From: Lepas anatifera
Taxonomy: Eukaryota > Arthropoda > Thecostraca > Lepadidae
Length of the DNA stretch: 64,000 bases
NCBI GenBank assembly: GCA_034440635.1
Contig: JAOTON010000455.1
Coordinates: forward strand, 496,001-560,000
Reading direction: 5' to 3'
In this document: positions 12,101-20,905 of the stretch, in pieces
Layout of the letters: every line of letters begins with the position of its first letter
Position numbering within the stretch: position 1 is the first letter of the stretch
Notes under the pieces: generated by a model
Told to the model about the DNA's origin: nothing
Databases searched by the model: none
What the model saw: only the letters and a program-made list of their open reading frames with translations
Program-made: the position numbers and the translations under genes

Positions 12101-15100
12101 GTCTGCTCGATTTGACGATTTTCTGCAATGTAGATGTAAGCACAGTGCCACTAAGCTCACTTTGCCGAAACATGCTGCAGTTTCGCCATTCACCCTTCGA
12201 AGCGAGGCATAAGACCTTGTGACGATTTCAGAGAAGTTAGGTTCCGATTGACCGAGTCTTGCGCTGCAGGGCTGAGGAACTGGAGGAGCAGCGCCGCAAG
12301 CTGGTGGTCCGCCTGCAGGAGGCCACCGAGCAGCTGGAGATGCTGAACCAGAAGAACATCGCCCTGGAGAAGATCAAGCTGCGCCTCACCGGTACGCACC
12401 TATTTGTTCTTTAGACGGTCGCTTGATGACTCTGATGCTGTATAATTCTAGCTTGTAAGGAAAATTATTCACAAAGGAAAATACATGTCTTCAATTAGTA
12501 GGAGCATTGTTCGTTAGGGCAGATGGGTGGGAGTTGCCAAAAGCTTTCCTACAGCCATAGTTTTGCCGGATCCCGGGCATAACGTGGATACTTCTTGGCT
12601 CTGTAAATGACCCACTTCCCATTGCCAGGTGAGATTGACGAGATGCACGTGGAGGTGGAACGCGCCCAGCAGCTGGCCGCACAGATGGAGAAGAAGGCCA
12701 AGGGCTTCGACAAGATCATCGCCGAATGGAAGATGAAGGTAATCAGATCGTCATTATTGATAAGAAGCATTGAAGGTTCTCACTGGGAAGCAGTTGTTAG
12801 TTTTGGTACAAGGCTGAGAATGCAACTCTAATGTGTAACTCTGAATTTACCTGCTGAAACGAAAAAAATCCGTTTTTAAGGCTCAGCAAAGACTTTCCAC
12901 TTTGTTTAATTGCAAGGAATTAAACATCCCAAGATATCTCTGACATCTCAAGATGACCCGTGTAACTAGAATTTCGTTCTCTCGCCACCAGGTGGACGAC
13001 GTTTCCGCTGAGCTGGACGCCTCACAGCGCGACTGCCGCAACTACTCCACGGAGCTGTTCCGCGTCCGCGGAGCGGCCGAGGAGAGCAGCGAACAGCTCG
13101 AGGCACTTCGCAGGGAAAACAAGAGCCTGGCCGACGAAGTCAAGGTAAACACTGAAGGCGGTGATGAGCTATTTTATTTTTCCGGGTGCACCATTTTCTT
13201 CAGCTAACTTTTTCATCATATATCAGCACTGGGTCCGCATTCAAGGTCACGTTTCTTGGACAGTTTCACTTCTTCGCCGCATTTCCTCGGCTTCCTGTCG
13301 GTCTGCAAAGACATGCTCTTTGGCTTGGTATTTTGTCTTTTTCAACATATATACCTAGATGAAGGTTCACGACTCACAGGTGGATATATCTTTGTTGAAA
13401 CGGAAGACGATTCTTTGTTAAACTAGTTAAACAGACTGTTGTTTCTCTAGAAGGAAGCATTTAAAACGTAGTGGTTTAAAAATAAATTGGCAGTGGCATT
13501 TGCGCTTTCTATTTGAGCCTGATGTGGCAAAAACCCATCTCTTTTCTTGGCTGGGATGGTCAATCCAGTCCGGATTGTCTCATCGCCCCCAAACCTGACC
13601 CCGACCTGACCTTTGACCTTGACCCGGACAGGACCTGATGGACCAAATTGTGGACGGCGGCCGCTCGCTGGCGGAGATTGAGAAGCTTCGGCAGCGCGTG
13701 GAGCACGAGAAGGACGAACTTCAGAGTGCCCTGGAGGAGGCTGAGTCTGCCCTTGAACAGGTGTCCAGGCCGGCTGTGGTGGCTGGGGGGCGGGGGGGGG
13801 GAGGTTACGCTGTAGTATACATAGTGTGGTTTAAGTATGGATGAGATGAGCCCCTGCTTTTTTCCTTTTTCGCTGGGAAAAAATGCATGGCTAAAGGTTC
13901 ATGCCGTGGAACGGCTTCTGTATAAAAATGGTGCAAAGCTTTCATATGAAGACCATTCCTCCGTCATTGACCCCTCCCCATTCTCACTTCCGTGTTGTAT
14001 TTTGTGACAGGAGGAGAACAAGGTACTGCGGGGTCAGCTGGAGCTGGGCCAGGCGCGCCAGGAGATCGAACGTCGCATCCAGGAGAAGGAGGAGGAGTTC
14101 GAGAACGTCAAGTACGTCACGTGCTCTGAGGCTGCCGATAATCCTGCAGCCTGGATACGCTCATGATATGCGTGCAAGCTTCATGCTTTTGGGCTCGGAA
14201 TGCTTTTTATGAGCACAACTGTTTTACCATACCTGGCCCGTCTTATCTGAATAAGTCATTCCTCTATGAAGCAAAAAGTACGTCGATCTTCGGTAATAAC
14301 AATGTTTTAGCTAATTACTATGATAATCAGCATTGGCCACCATCCTCTTTATTGCAATTTACGACATCCGGAAGGTGAAAGTAAATTAGCCATAGGTGGA
14401 TCCAGTATTTCCAAACCTGGGGGAGGGTGGGGGCTCAGAGTCGGAAGGGAGCGCCAACCAGACCAGGAGAAGACACCAACACCTACCAGATGGTCGCCAG
14501 ATCCTATCGCGAGAGTGCCTGTAGTCGCATCTTGGAAGGAAGTTAGAAAGTGGCATTTTCAGGGAGGGGGACACCATCAACCATTCAGGGGGAGGGGTGG
14601 CCCTTTCAGGTGGTGCTGGATCCGCTTAACTTGCCCCGCTGGATCTGCCCATGCAATTCGCAGCTTAGACTACCTACCTCATACCTCATAGACCAGCCAC
14701 CAGAGGCTCTGTCTGAAGCACTGGTGACCCGCTCCTCTCTCTGCAGGAAGAACCACGCCCGGCAGATGGAGTCCATGCAGGCTTCGCTGGAGGCGGAGGC
14801 CAAGGGCCGCGCTGAGGCGATGCGGATGAAGAAGAAGCTGGAGACCGACATCACCGAGCTGGAGGTCTCCGTGGAGCGGGCCAATGTGGAGACCATGGAC
14901 TCCCAGAAGACCATCAAGCGGGTGCAGATGGAGCTGAAGGAGCTGCAGGTATGACTGGGGCAGCTGGTGAAGCCTGTTCCCTCGAACCGCTTGTTACCGG
15001 CCTAAACTCGTGGTAGCTGTTGGAGAGTGATGTCTTACTGACGGGCTGTGTTAATACAACTTATCTTTTTTCACCGGCGTCAAAGCAAGACAATTCACAT

Positions 15101-18100
15101 GACTCCTTAACTTTTTGTGTTGAGGTCGTCGAGTTTTTTTTTGTTCTTTTGCCTATATTCAGCACAACATTTTAGACCACATGGTTCTCACTTTTTTAGA
15201 TCCATTGCTTAACTAAGCGTTTTTTGCTCTTTTTTCTGCGCTAAGTAACTGATGTTCTTTTGCGATGACAATGTATCCTTGATATCTTTAGGGTTTTAAA
15301 CTTTGCCGCTTTGTATTTTGTTTGTTCTATATGGTAAATGGCGTTGAATGGTTCCAGTCATTAGAAGTTTCTATTGACAATGGGTTTATTCTGACTTGGA
15401 GCCTGAAAAAAACCTCCAATGGAAGAGCAGAAATCATAGAGGATATTCGAAACTCTGATACTCATTACAAGACAAAGTTTATTTTGAGAATTTAACACGC
15501 GCATTGACGGGGGTCTGAGCCACCTTCGCATTGACGGGGGGGGCGGGTACCCGCCCCCCTAAGATCTCGAGAACCACGGTAGGTAGCGAAAAACGGTAAA
15601 CGGCGTTGGGCTGCCCATCCACTTCTCCATCGAAAACATTTGAACCATTTTTTTGTCAGGTCACATTTAAGGTCACGAGAGGTCAAAACATGCCCGTCAT
15701 AGGGATAACCTGTAAATTCAGTTTTTCGGCCATTTCATCTGAACAAGTAAAGCTAGAGCAAAACGACTTAAACTATATGAATCCTCTTAGCAAGCCGAAT
15801 CGAATGATATATAATTTGACCTTGCTAGGTCAAATCAAGGATTTGACCTGACCTGAGGTCAGGTCAGGGTCAAATTATATAAAATGCATATCATTAGAAC
15901 CACAAAGCCCAGGCGAGTCTAATGCAGCTAAAATAAATGCTCTATCACCATCCGTTACTGAGTTATTCCGTAAAAACCATTTTTCCTATGTATTTCCAAT
16001 GGAGAGGTCATGCCTCGTACCTGACCTTAGGTCATCGATATCAAAAATACCGGAACATATTTTAGAGAACTCGGTGGGGCCATTATGTGATATGAGTTTC
16101 AATCGGATAAGTTCACCCTGCTCCGACTTATGCTATCTTAAACTTTTTTTGAGGTCGGGTCACTTGACCTGTACTGGTGACCTGACCTGAGATAACCTAA
16201 CCTTAAAATTTTCACAGAAGTTGTAAAAATGATGAGGGAAAAGGTATACCAAGTACGGCGGCGCTACGCGCCGCCGTTTTTCTACTGTCTCCGAAAAACC
16301 CGAGGGGGCGGGTACCCGCCCCCCGTCAATGCGCGTGTTAATCGTCAAATCCTTAAGCATACCCCGAGATCCTTTGCTAAATTTCTAAATCGCATATTTT
16401 AATTGCATCGAAGAGCCATGTACATACATGCTTTCTCTCACCCTTTTCCGGTTACTTCTGTCACTTCCTATTTTACACGTCTCATCGAGTACATGCTTCA
16501 ATACTAGAGCCGCTTATCAACCCATTGCCAGTACCTCGAGATTTCACTCGCGGCTGGTACATCGCAATCTAGGTGATCTTCTCCCCCATCATCTGCACCG
16601 TTCTATACTCCGTCTCCCGTGCCCAACAGGTCCAGGTGGAAGAGGAGGAGAGGTCCCGGGCGGAGGTTCGGGAGGCGCTGGCTCTCTCCGAGCGTCGCGC
16701 CAACGCCCTCCACGGCGAGCTGGAGGAGAGCCGCACCCTGCTGGAACAGGCGGACCGTGGACGTCGCCAGGTCCGTGCTGGAACGTGCATCAAAAAGAAC
16801 ACACATGTTTCGGAAATATTTGTTTAATTTTTTGTTTTTTTCTGGTATAGTTACTCAACATTGTAGCTGTACCTGGGATTGTGAAGGCTGTTCATGAAGA
16901 TAAATTTATAGAGAGCAGACAACGAGACAAAACGGGTGATAATTTGATCTCACATGATATTTCACTTGAGCTATCGCTGACGAAATTATCTCACATCTGT
17001 TCTCCTATTGAGAAGAAGCGCCTCTCACTCTTGCAGGCGGAGGGAGAGCTTGGCGAGGTTCAGCAGCAGCTGGCAGAAACCGAGGCCAACTTCAACAGCG
17101 TCTCGATGGCGCGCAACAAGCTGGAGGAAGAGGTGAAGACTCTGCACGTGGACCTGGACGAAATGCTGAACGAGGCGCGCGCCTCCGAGGAGAAGGCAAA
17201 GAAGGCCATGGTCGACGCGGCTCGGTGAGTGCTCACTTCGGCCGATCGTAATATATGCATAATATCAAATTCAGTAACATCGGCCGATGCTCGGTTACTA
17301 CTTGTACGCCTCAAAGCATAGGTAAAGTCATATTTTGATGCATTTTACATGACAGGTTTCATCATTATCCCATATGTATTTTTGGTGTTAAAGCAAGGGT
17401 GCTCTTATCGGTGAGATCGTGGAGGGGGAATACCTGCCTATCCGTTCAATTGGGTGGTAGACCTTTTCTAGAACAAAACATATTCCTGAACGCCGAATTC
17501 GACATAAAGTTCCCATACCTTCTTGAAATCGCTGCACGAGCGTGAAGCGTCCTCATTCGAACACTGGTGCCGGCAGTCTGGCGGATGAGCTGCGTCTGGA
17601 GCAGGAGAACGCCCAGCAGGCTGAGCAGTCCCGCAAGACCATGGAGCTCACCGTCAAGGACCTCACCATTCGCCTGGACGAAGCCGAGGCCAACGCCGTC
17701 AAGGTCAGCTGACGTGACAGCGACAGACAGGAGAGATTAACCTATAACACACTGATGACGATAAGGATGTGGCACTAGTGGGGTCGGTGGGGGCCTTTAC
17801 CCGTGAGACTATAAGGAGTCCTGTGTGTTGTGGCACACCTAAGGACAGAGGCAAAGGACCGAGAATCGTCCGTGATGAGGGTAGTTGAACTAAAACCTCG
17901 ACTAGGCATGAGCACTGCCCATTGAGCAGGGCCTGTTTACCATCGTTTGAGAGAGCATATTTTTGTAGATACGGAAAAAGATGCTCAGGGGAATAGGATT
18001 TCCAACTGAAGAAGGCTAGTATCACTATCATTTTCACACATTGCTCGTATGCAGAATTTTTCCCTTTTAGAAGAAAAAGGACAGAACAAAGAACAAGTTG

Positions 18101-20695
18101 AGAAGATCGAGCTTTGCTTGATGTACGGGTCTCGATATAAATTACCGCATCCATTCGCAGCTTAACAATATTAGTTTGTTTCGTTTCCGACATCAAGAAC
18201 TGTCAAGACGCAAAAAATAGCGCATCTATGTAGGGAAGAAAAGGATCCTTAGGAAAAGAGATAGCTAAAAAACTCGCGTCCAAGTGTATACCGTAAGCAA
18301 AGCCCTCTCAAGGTCAGTGATGTTGTGGTTGGCTAGAGCCCAACCTTGCGGGTCAGAATTAGCCCTCGCCAGTGGGGGGTTGCCAGGACAGGTGCAGTGT
18401 CTGCTCCGTCGCCGTCGGACACGTTGTGGGTGCAATGAGCTCGTTATCCCAATGACAGTCCCTGTGGTGATGCGGCTTAGTGTATTGTCTGTAGGCGTCA
18501 GTGCTGAGGGTGGTCCTGATGAAAGCAGCTAAGTGATGGAGGCGAGTGGTCTGCTTTGATGTCACGAAATGTTAATTCTAGTTCCCGTATCATGAGTTTA
18601 TTTGAATATAATCAATAAAATGTTATATTTTTATATGACCGACTGAATTGCATGTTTACCTCTTCAGTTTTCTTTCTTCCCTTCAGACTTCCGCCCCTTC
18701 TTGTTTGTCTTTTTGTTAATTTTTACTCTCTCTCCATCTCTCTCTCTCACTCTCTCTCTCCCTCTCTCTCTCCTCCCTCTCTCTCTCCTCCCTTTCTCTT
18801 TCTCTCTTTCTCTCTCTCTTTCTTTATCTTTCTCCTTCTATCCCTCCCTCCTTCTCTCTCCTCCCTCTCTCTCCTCCCCTCTCTCTTCTCTCTCTCTCCA
18901 TCCCTCCCCTCTCTCCACCCCCTCTCTCCACCTCTCCCTCCGCTAACACTCCCGGCCTCCCTTCAGAACGGTCGGAAGATCATCGCCAAGCTGGAGGAGA
19001 AGCTGCGCTCCTTGGAATCGGAGCTGGACCACGAGCAGCGCCGCCACAGCGATGCCTCCAAGAACCTCCGGAAGGCCGACCGGCGTATCAAGGAGCTGCT
19101 CTTCCAGGCTAGTTTACACTTTGGCAGAATGTTTCTCAAGACAGGGAAGCGTTCGATTTTACCGTGGTAATGCACAAACTTAGGTGCTTCTCCTGTTTTA
19201 AACATGATACTTTACTTCTCTTTTTATTCTGTATCTACTAGGACAAAGCTTATGAGAGGTCCGAAAAAGATAACTGTGTTAATTCAATTTCAGAATATGA
19301 TAAATCCATGAAAACAAAGTGTTATTATCCTCACAGGACACCAACCCTGTTACTTATTGCTAGCTCGACGGTTACTGCGGATATCATTTGTAGGAAACTA
19401 CTGCAGCCAAGTGCATCGATACTTGCTTCAACCCGGACAACAAAATGTGTTTCTTTGGGTTCCAGTCTGAGGTCGTTATTTAAAAATCAGACACCCAAAC
19501 TCCTTGTCGCCCTGCACAGGTTTCATTTTTCATTCTTGCTCCACAATTCTAGCATTGCACAGAACACATAGCGACTGATACTGCTATCCGACGTCAGCTG
19601 AGCTCGAGCTGGCAGATATTGACCTTTCCTTACTACGGCAGGCTGATGAGGACAAGAAGAACCACATGCGGATGCAGGACCTGGTCGACTCGCTCCAGCA
19701 GAAGATCAAGAGCTACAAGAACCAGATCGACGAGGCAGAAGAGATTGCCGCCCTCAATCTCGCCAAGTACCGCAAATGTGTCCAGGTGCGTGCCTCGTTA
19801 CTATGTGCGAATCCAGGAGGGAAAGGATGCGTGCCCCTATCGACCACTCGGGGCCCCAAAAAGTGCCCCGGCTCCTCCTTGAACCACCCAGACGCTCCCT
19901 GAAACATCGCTGCCCATTGTGGCCCCTGTGATGCCTTTTGACGCCCCTCTGATAGGCCACACCCTGAGAATTCGTCTTTTTTGCTGAATGGCGTCTCCCT
20001 CAGGTCCAAATAGCGCCCTCTTTGGGGCCAAATGGCGCCATATGAACAAAGTGGTACTCCCATCGGAAATGCTCGATCCACATGTGGTCTCTACAATCAA
20101 GCAACGCTATCAGTTTGTACCTTGTAAATTATGATGCAGTAATGATGCATGCCATATATGTACTTACTAGTTTTAATCATTATCGTACGGAAAGCATATT
20201 TTTATGGAATATAGCCTTTGAGACAGTGATTCTGATTCTCGAGCAACACTTTTCATATAAATGAAGCAAGGGAAAGCATAAAATCGATCATAAATGTTTC
20301 TGCTTCGTGAAATAATATCCTCCCCAAATGTGATCATTTGACCCACAGAGAAAGACCTGACCGTTGTTACTGACCTCAAACCATGGATGCGTTCCAGCTC
20401 CTCTTCCAACCCCCTATATAATAGTAGAATGTTCTGTGCTACCTTTCTATCAAACAGTAGAGTTCAGTAGAGCCTTTTACCTCTTCTGGAGGACCGTGGA
20501 GGAGATTGGAGGATGCTTTGGACAAACCCCATCACTGAGCTGCCCGGCTGGGGCCACTACCCAGTACCGCCGGTAACGCCCTCCATCTGCTGTCCTTTTC
20601 AGGAGGTCGAGGCTTCGGAAGAGCGCTGCGACATGGCAGAGAGCACCCTCGCCAAGTTCCGCGCACGGGGCCGCGGCGCTTCTCAGGCCCGCTGA
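40..20695 (+). CDS. Mhc: Muscle myosin heavy chain (class II), 5'-partial: neck end plus complete rod
   Basis: Encodes the tail of conventional muscle myosin II, which dimerises as a coiled coil and packs into thick filaments. The motor domain lies upstream of the window. Coding exons are 40-166, 2359-2568, 3267-3506, 5280-5441, 5864-5975, 6611-6753, 7225-7350, 7563-7666, one of 8167-8245/8745-8823/9054-9132, 10190-10333, 10798-10965, 11590-11696, 12270-12391, 12629-12738, 12992-13144, 13632-13760, 14011-14111, 14747-14948, 16630-16770, 17037-17224, 17577-17703, 18967-19107, 19642-19785 and 20603-20695. All junctions close in phase, giving 1,123 residues plus stop. Landmarks that match insect Mhc in order are the WAWFRLW neck/S2 junction, [115 protein letters not shown] and [16 protein letters not shown]. 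The family and frame are certain; hinge-exon choice is inferred from homology. Confidence 0.97.
194..347 (+). repeat. 79-bp tandem duplication
   Basis: Two head-to-tail copies begin tgtattg at 194 and 273. Both contain gtcagcggtggatgc or tcagcggtggatgc and share the run gttatagtagtgccccgtaa. They differ by a 4-nt indel and few substitutions, so the duplication is recent. Confidence 0.85.
391..503 (+). repeat. SINE family A, 5'-truncated copy
   Basis: Contains ccctgaacaaggagcaggct, then gacgccatatgaccctgg and ggtgcgtcgataagc with an attatta tail. This core matches the second half of the complete copy at 49,257-49,540. The tRNA-like head is missing. Confidence 0.75.
2359..2568 (+). CDS. Mhc: Mhc exon: proximal S2
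   Basis: 210 nt, phase 0 at both ends, acceptor ttcggcag, donor gtgagt. It begins [10 protein letters not shown] and contains [14 protein letters not shown]. Joined directly to the 40-166 exon, the distance from RIEDEI to [10 protein letters not shown] is 29 residues, exactly as in Drosophila Mhc, so no exon is missing between them. Confidence 0.93.
3267..3506 (+). CDS. Mhc: Mhc exon: S2 coiled coil
   Basis: 240 nt, phase 0 at both ends, acceptor cggcag, donor gtgggt. It begins [16 protein letters not shown] and includes [20 protein letters not shown], a highly conserved myosin rod stretch. Confidence 0.94.
3507..5279 (+). other. Mhc intron (1.8 kb)
   Basis: Ordinary intron sequence except for a CAGTGGCGGAT-type MITE at 5085-5242. 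I see no further exon or RNA gene in it. Confidence 0.6.
5085..5242 (+). mobile_element. Family C MITE (hAT-like termini CAGTGGCGGAT)
   Basis: Begins cagtggcgaatacaagcgg and ends gcatccgccactg, an imperfect terminal inverted repeat. Internal gaggctgttccaaggtaatg is shared with copies at 10,601, 31,991, 54,261 and 63,006. It has no coding capacity. Confidence 0.72.
5280..5441 (+). CDS. Mhc: Mhc exon: S2 coiled coil
   Basis: 162 nt, phase 0, acceptor cacccgcag, donor gtaggc. It encodes [20 protein letters not shown] then [32 protein letters not shown]-type MITE ends about 40 bp upstream of the exon. Confidence 0.94.
5803..5855 (+). pseudogene. Decayed partial duplicate of Mhc exon 5864
   Basis: The sequence cttcccag at 5795-5802 then gttgaaggtatccttaag, and gctgactcaggacaattgtc, parallels the true exon start 61 nt downstream, including its own 3' splice site. 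The copy carries insertions and reads [13 protein letters not shown] then TGA, so it cannot replace the real exon. Confidence 0.8.
5864..5975 (+). CDS. Mhc: Mhc exon: S2 coiled coil
   Basis: 112 nt, acceptor ctccgcag, donor gtgagc, ending in phase 1. It encodes [20 protein letters not shown] and ends [11 protein letters not shown] decayed copy of its first about 50 nt lies immediately upstream at 5803. Confidence 0.93.
5976..6610 (+). other. Mhc intron (0.6 kb)
   Basis: AT-rich; I see no coding or repeat structure beyond a short ggttaaccggattaactgga run near 5993. Confidence 0.5.
6611..6753 (+). CDS. Mhc: Mhc exon: S2 coiled coil
   Basis: 143 nt, acceptor ccctacag, donor gtaagt. The split codon gives T, followed by [20 protein letters not shown] and [20 protein letters not shown], the signature of the arthropod and vertebrate S2 rod. 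Confidence 0.95.
7225..7350 (+). CDS. Mhc: Mhc exon: S2 coiled coil
   Basis: 126 nt, phase 0, acceptor gacacag, donor gtaacg. It encodes [20 protein letters not shown] then [20 protein letters not shown]. Confidence 0.95.
7563..7666 (+). CDS. Mhc: Mhc exon preceding the alternative hinge cluster
   Basis: 104 nt, acceptor ctcctacag, donor gtaggt, ending in phase 2. It encodes [20 protein letters not shown] then [14 protein letters not shown]. The final AA completes a lysine codon with the first base of whichever hinge exon is used. Confidence 0.93.
8167..8245 (+). CDS. Mhc: Mhc alternative hinge exon, version A
   Basis: 79 nt, acceptor atcacag, donor gtacta. After the split lysine codon it encodes 26 residues beginning VEKERSEYQ and ending DQMNNQK. 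Drosophila has 26 residues at the same rod position (AEKEKNEYY to NEK), where its alternative exons 15a/15b lie. Of the three versions it is closest to the insect sequence. Confidence 0.92.
8745..8823 (+). CDS. Mhc: Mhc alternative hinge exon, version B
   Basis: 79 nt, acceptor gaccctag, donor gtagac. It encodes 26 residues beginning [10 protein letters not shown] and ending DQTNSDK, with 12 of 26 identical to version A (including EAH and the DQ pair). Same length and same entry and exit phases as A, so it is a substitutable exon rather than an added one. Confidence 0.88.
9054..9132 (+). CDS. Mhc: Mhc alternative hinge exon, version C
   Basis: 79 nt, acceptor ttctctttag after a good polypyrimidine tract, donor gtaaca. 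It encodes 26 residues beginning [11 protein letters not shown] and ending EKTKNET. It shares 7 of 26 residues with A and 6 of 26 with B. Length and phases are identical to A and B. It is the most divergent version and has no helix breaker. Confidence 0.85.
9133..10189 (+). other. Mhc intron downstream of hinge exons (1.06 kb)
   Basis: AT-rich. I looked for a fourth 79-nt hinge exon (acceptor, 26 open codons, GT) and saw none. Confidence 0.55.
10190..10333 (+). CDS. Mhc: Mhc exon following the hinge cluster
   Basis: 144 nt, phase 0, acceptor cggaccag, donor gtaggc. It encodes [20 protein letters not shown] then [20 protein letters not shown], matching the segment that follows the hinge in Drosophila (AAQEKIAKQLQ, ETNRTLNDFD). 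Confidence 0.95.
10601..10746 (+). mobile_element. Family C MITE (hAT-like termini)
   Basis: Starts aggtggcggatacaggggga and ends gggtccgccactt, with internal gaggctgttcgaggcaatgc. It ends about 50 bp before the acceptor of the exon at 10798. Confidence 0.72.
10798..10965 (+). CDS. Mhc: Mhc exon: light meromyosin
   Basis: 168 nt, phase 0, acceptor gtcgacag, donor gtcagt. It encodes [20 protein letters not shown] then [20 protein letters not shown] and ends MREQ. Confidence 0.94.
10966..11589 (+). other. Mhc intron (0.6 kb)
   Basis: Holds the SINE at 11,146-11,321 and otherwise nothing recognisable. Confidence 0.5.
11146..11321 (-). repeat. SINE family A copy (tRNA-derived)
   Basis: On the - strand the head reads as a tRNA-like gene: gatgaggtggcgtagtggat (box A region), then gggttcgggttcaagtccc (box B). 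The core gcgtcgccaattctcatcc and gacgcaccacctgccaggg follow in + orientation. It lies in an Mhc intron. Confidence 0.78.
11590..11696 (+). CDS. Mhc: Mhc exon: light meromyosin
   Basis: 107 nt, acceptor gtcggcag, donor gtgaga, ending in phase 2. It encodes [20 protein letters not shown] then [15 protein letters not shown], equivalent to insect VEEEAEGKADLQRQLSKAN. Confidence 0.94.
12270..12391 (+). CDS. Mhc: Mhc exon: light meromyosin
   Basis: 122 nt, acceptor cgctgcag, donor gtacgc, ending in phase 1. After the split arginine it encodes [20 protein letters not shown] then [16 protein letters not shown]. Confidence 0.94.
12629..12738 (+). CDS. Mhc: Mhc exon: light meromyosin
   Basis: 110 nt, acceptor cattgccag, donor gtaatc. 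The split codon gives G, then [20 protein letters not shown] and [13 protein letters not shown], matching insect KAFDKIIGEWKLK. Confidence 0.94.
12992..13144 (+). CDS. Mhc: Mhc exon: light meromyosin
   Basis: 153 nt, phase 0, acceptor cgccaccag, donor gtaaac. It encodes [20 protein letters not shown] then [11 protein letters not shown] and [12 protein letters not shown], nearly identical to insect Mhc. Confidence 0.95.
13632..13760 (+). CDS. Mhc: Mhc exon: light meromyosin
   Basis: 129 nt, phase 0, acceptor acccggacag, weak donor gtgtcc followed within 30 nt by a long G run. It encodes [20 protein letters not shown] then [18 protein letters not shown]. Confidence 0.94.
14011..14111 (+). CDS. 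Mhc: Mhc exon: light meromyosin
   Basis: 101 nt, acceptor ttgtgacag, donor gtacgt, ending in phase 2. It encodes [20 protein letters not shown] then [13 protein letters not shown], matching insect RAQLELSQVRQEIDRRIQEK. Confidence 0.95.
14747..14948 (+). CDS. Mhc: Mhc exon: light meromyosin
   Basis: 202 nt, acceptor ctctctgcag, donor gtatga. It encodes [20 protein letters not shown], then [20 protein letters not shown], and ends ELKELQ. Confidence 0.95.
15492..16341. mobile_element. TTAA-flanked MITE (piggyBac- or Kolobok-like), copy 1
   Basis: TTAA at 15492-15495 and 16338-16341 bound an 842-bp element whose ends are cacgcgcattgacggggg and its complement. Beside each end is the palindrome gggcgggtacccgccc. 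The interior is rich in aggtca/tgacct motifs, including tgacctgacctgaggtcagg. It has no ORF of useful length. It lies in the Mhc intron 14,949-16,629. The internal part near 15,985-16,200 matches a second copy at 50.3-50.5 kb. Confidence 0.83.
16630..16770 (+). CDS. Mhc: Mhc exon: light meromyosin
   Basis: 141 nt, phase 0, acceptor cccaacag, unusual donor gtccgt. It encodes [20 protein letters not shown] then [20 protein letters not shown] and ADRGRRQ. Confidence 0.95.
17037..17224 (+). CDS. Mhc: Mhc exon: light meromyosin
   Basis: 188 nt, acceptor ctcttgcag, donor gtgagt, ending in phase 2. It encodes [20 protein letters not shown], then [20 protein letters not shown] and KAMVDAA. Confidence 0.95.
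17577..17703 (+). CDS. Mhc: Mhc exon: light meromyosin
   Basis: 127 nt, acceptor gccggcag, donor gtcagc. The split codon gives R, then [20 protein letters not shown] and [14 protein letters not shown]. Confidence 0.95.
17704..18966 (+). other. Mhc intron (1.26 kb) ending in a long pyrimidine tract
   Basis: The last about 240 nt (18,722-18,960) are almost pure C and T (ctctct and ccct runs) and lead straight into the acceptor at 18966. The rest shows nothing recognisable. Confidence 0.65.
18722..18960 (+). repeat. (CT)n-rich polypyrimidine tract
   Basis: About 240 nt of nearly uninterrupted pyrimidine on the + strand immediately before an Mhc splice acceptor. Confidence 0.9.
18967..19107 (+). 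CDS. Mhc: Mhc exon: distal rod
   Basis: 141 nt, phase 0, acceptor cccttcag after a 240-nt CT-rich tract. It encodes [20 protein letters not shown] then [20 protein letters not shown] and IKELLFQ. The base after CAG is not GT but GCTAGT, and no in-phase GT donor is available, so a GC-AG intron is inferred. Confidence 0.93.
19642..19785 (+). CDS. Mhc: Mhc exon: distal rod
   Basis: 144 nt, phase 0, acceptor ctacggcag, donor gtgcgt. It encodes [20 protein letters not shown] then [20 protein letters not shown] and YRKCVQ, which covers the assembly-competence end of the rod. Confidence 0.95.
19786..20602 (+). other. Last Mhc intron (0.8 kb)
   Basis: No exon-like alternative C-terminus was recognised. 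It contains the sub-repeat wording aatagcgccct / aatggcgccat near 20,008-20,040 but nothing assignable. Confidence 0.45.
20603..20695 (+). CDS. Mhc: Mhc last coding exon: rod end and short tailpiece
   Basis: 93 nt including TGA, acceptor ccttttcag. It encodes [20 protein letters not shown] followed by [10 protein letters not shown] and the stop. The tailpiece is much shorter than the long Drosophila tail and basic rather than proline-rich. Confidence 0.95.
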   Translation, partial: EVEASEERCDMAESTLAKFRARGRGASQAR

Positions 20696-20905
20696 AACGC
20701 CACGTGACGTCACAATGACGTCAGACGTTGGAGCGCGTCGCCAGGCGCAGCTCGCGTGGACTGATTTGTGACGTCATACAAAACCCCGTCCTGTCGCGAC
20801 CCCGCCCAGCTTTTAGAAAGTGCTAGCGTACCGCAATGTTCCTATGTGTGTGTGTTGTTTTCGCAAAACTGTGTCCAATAAATAAGCAAACACAAAGCGA
20901 AAGCA
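20696..20905 (+). promoter_or_regulatory. Mhc 3' UTR with polyadenylation signal
   Basis: Short untranslated tail after the stop. AATAAATAAG at 20877-20886 supplies AATAAA (20877-20882), placing the cleavage site at about 20,895-20,905. Several tgacgtca-like boxes sit just after the stop codon (20,702-20,780). Confidence 0.7.
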
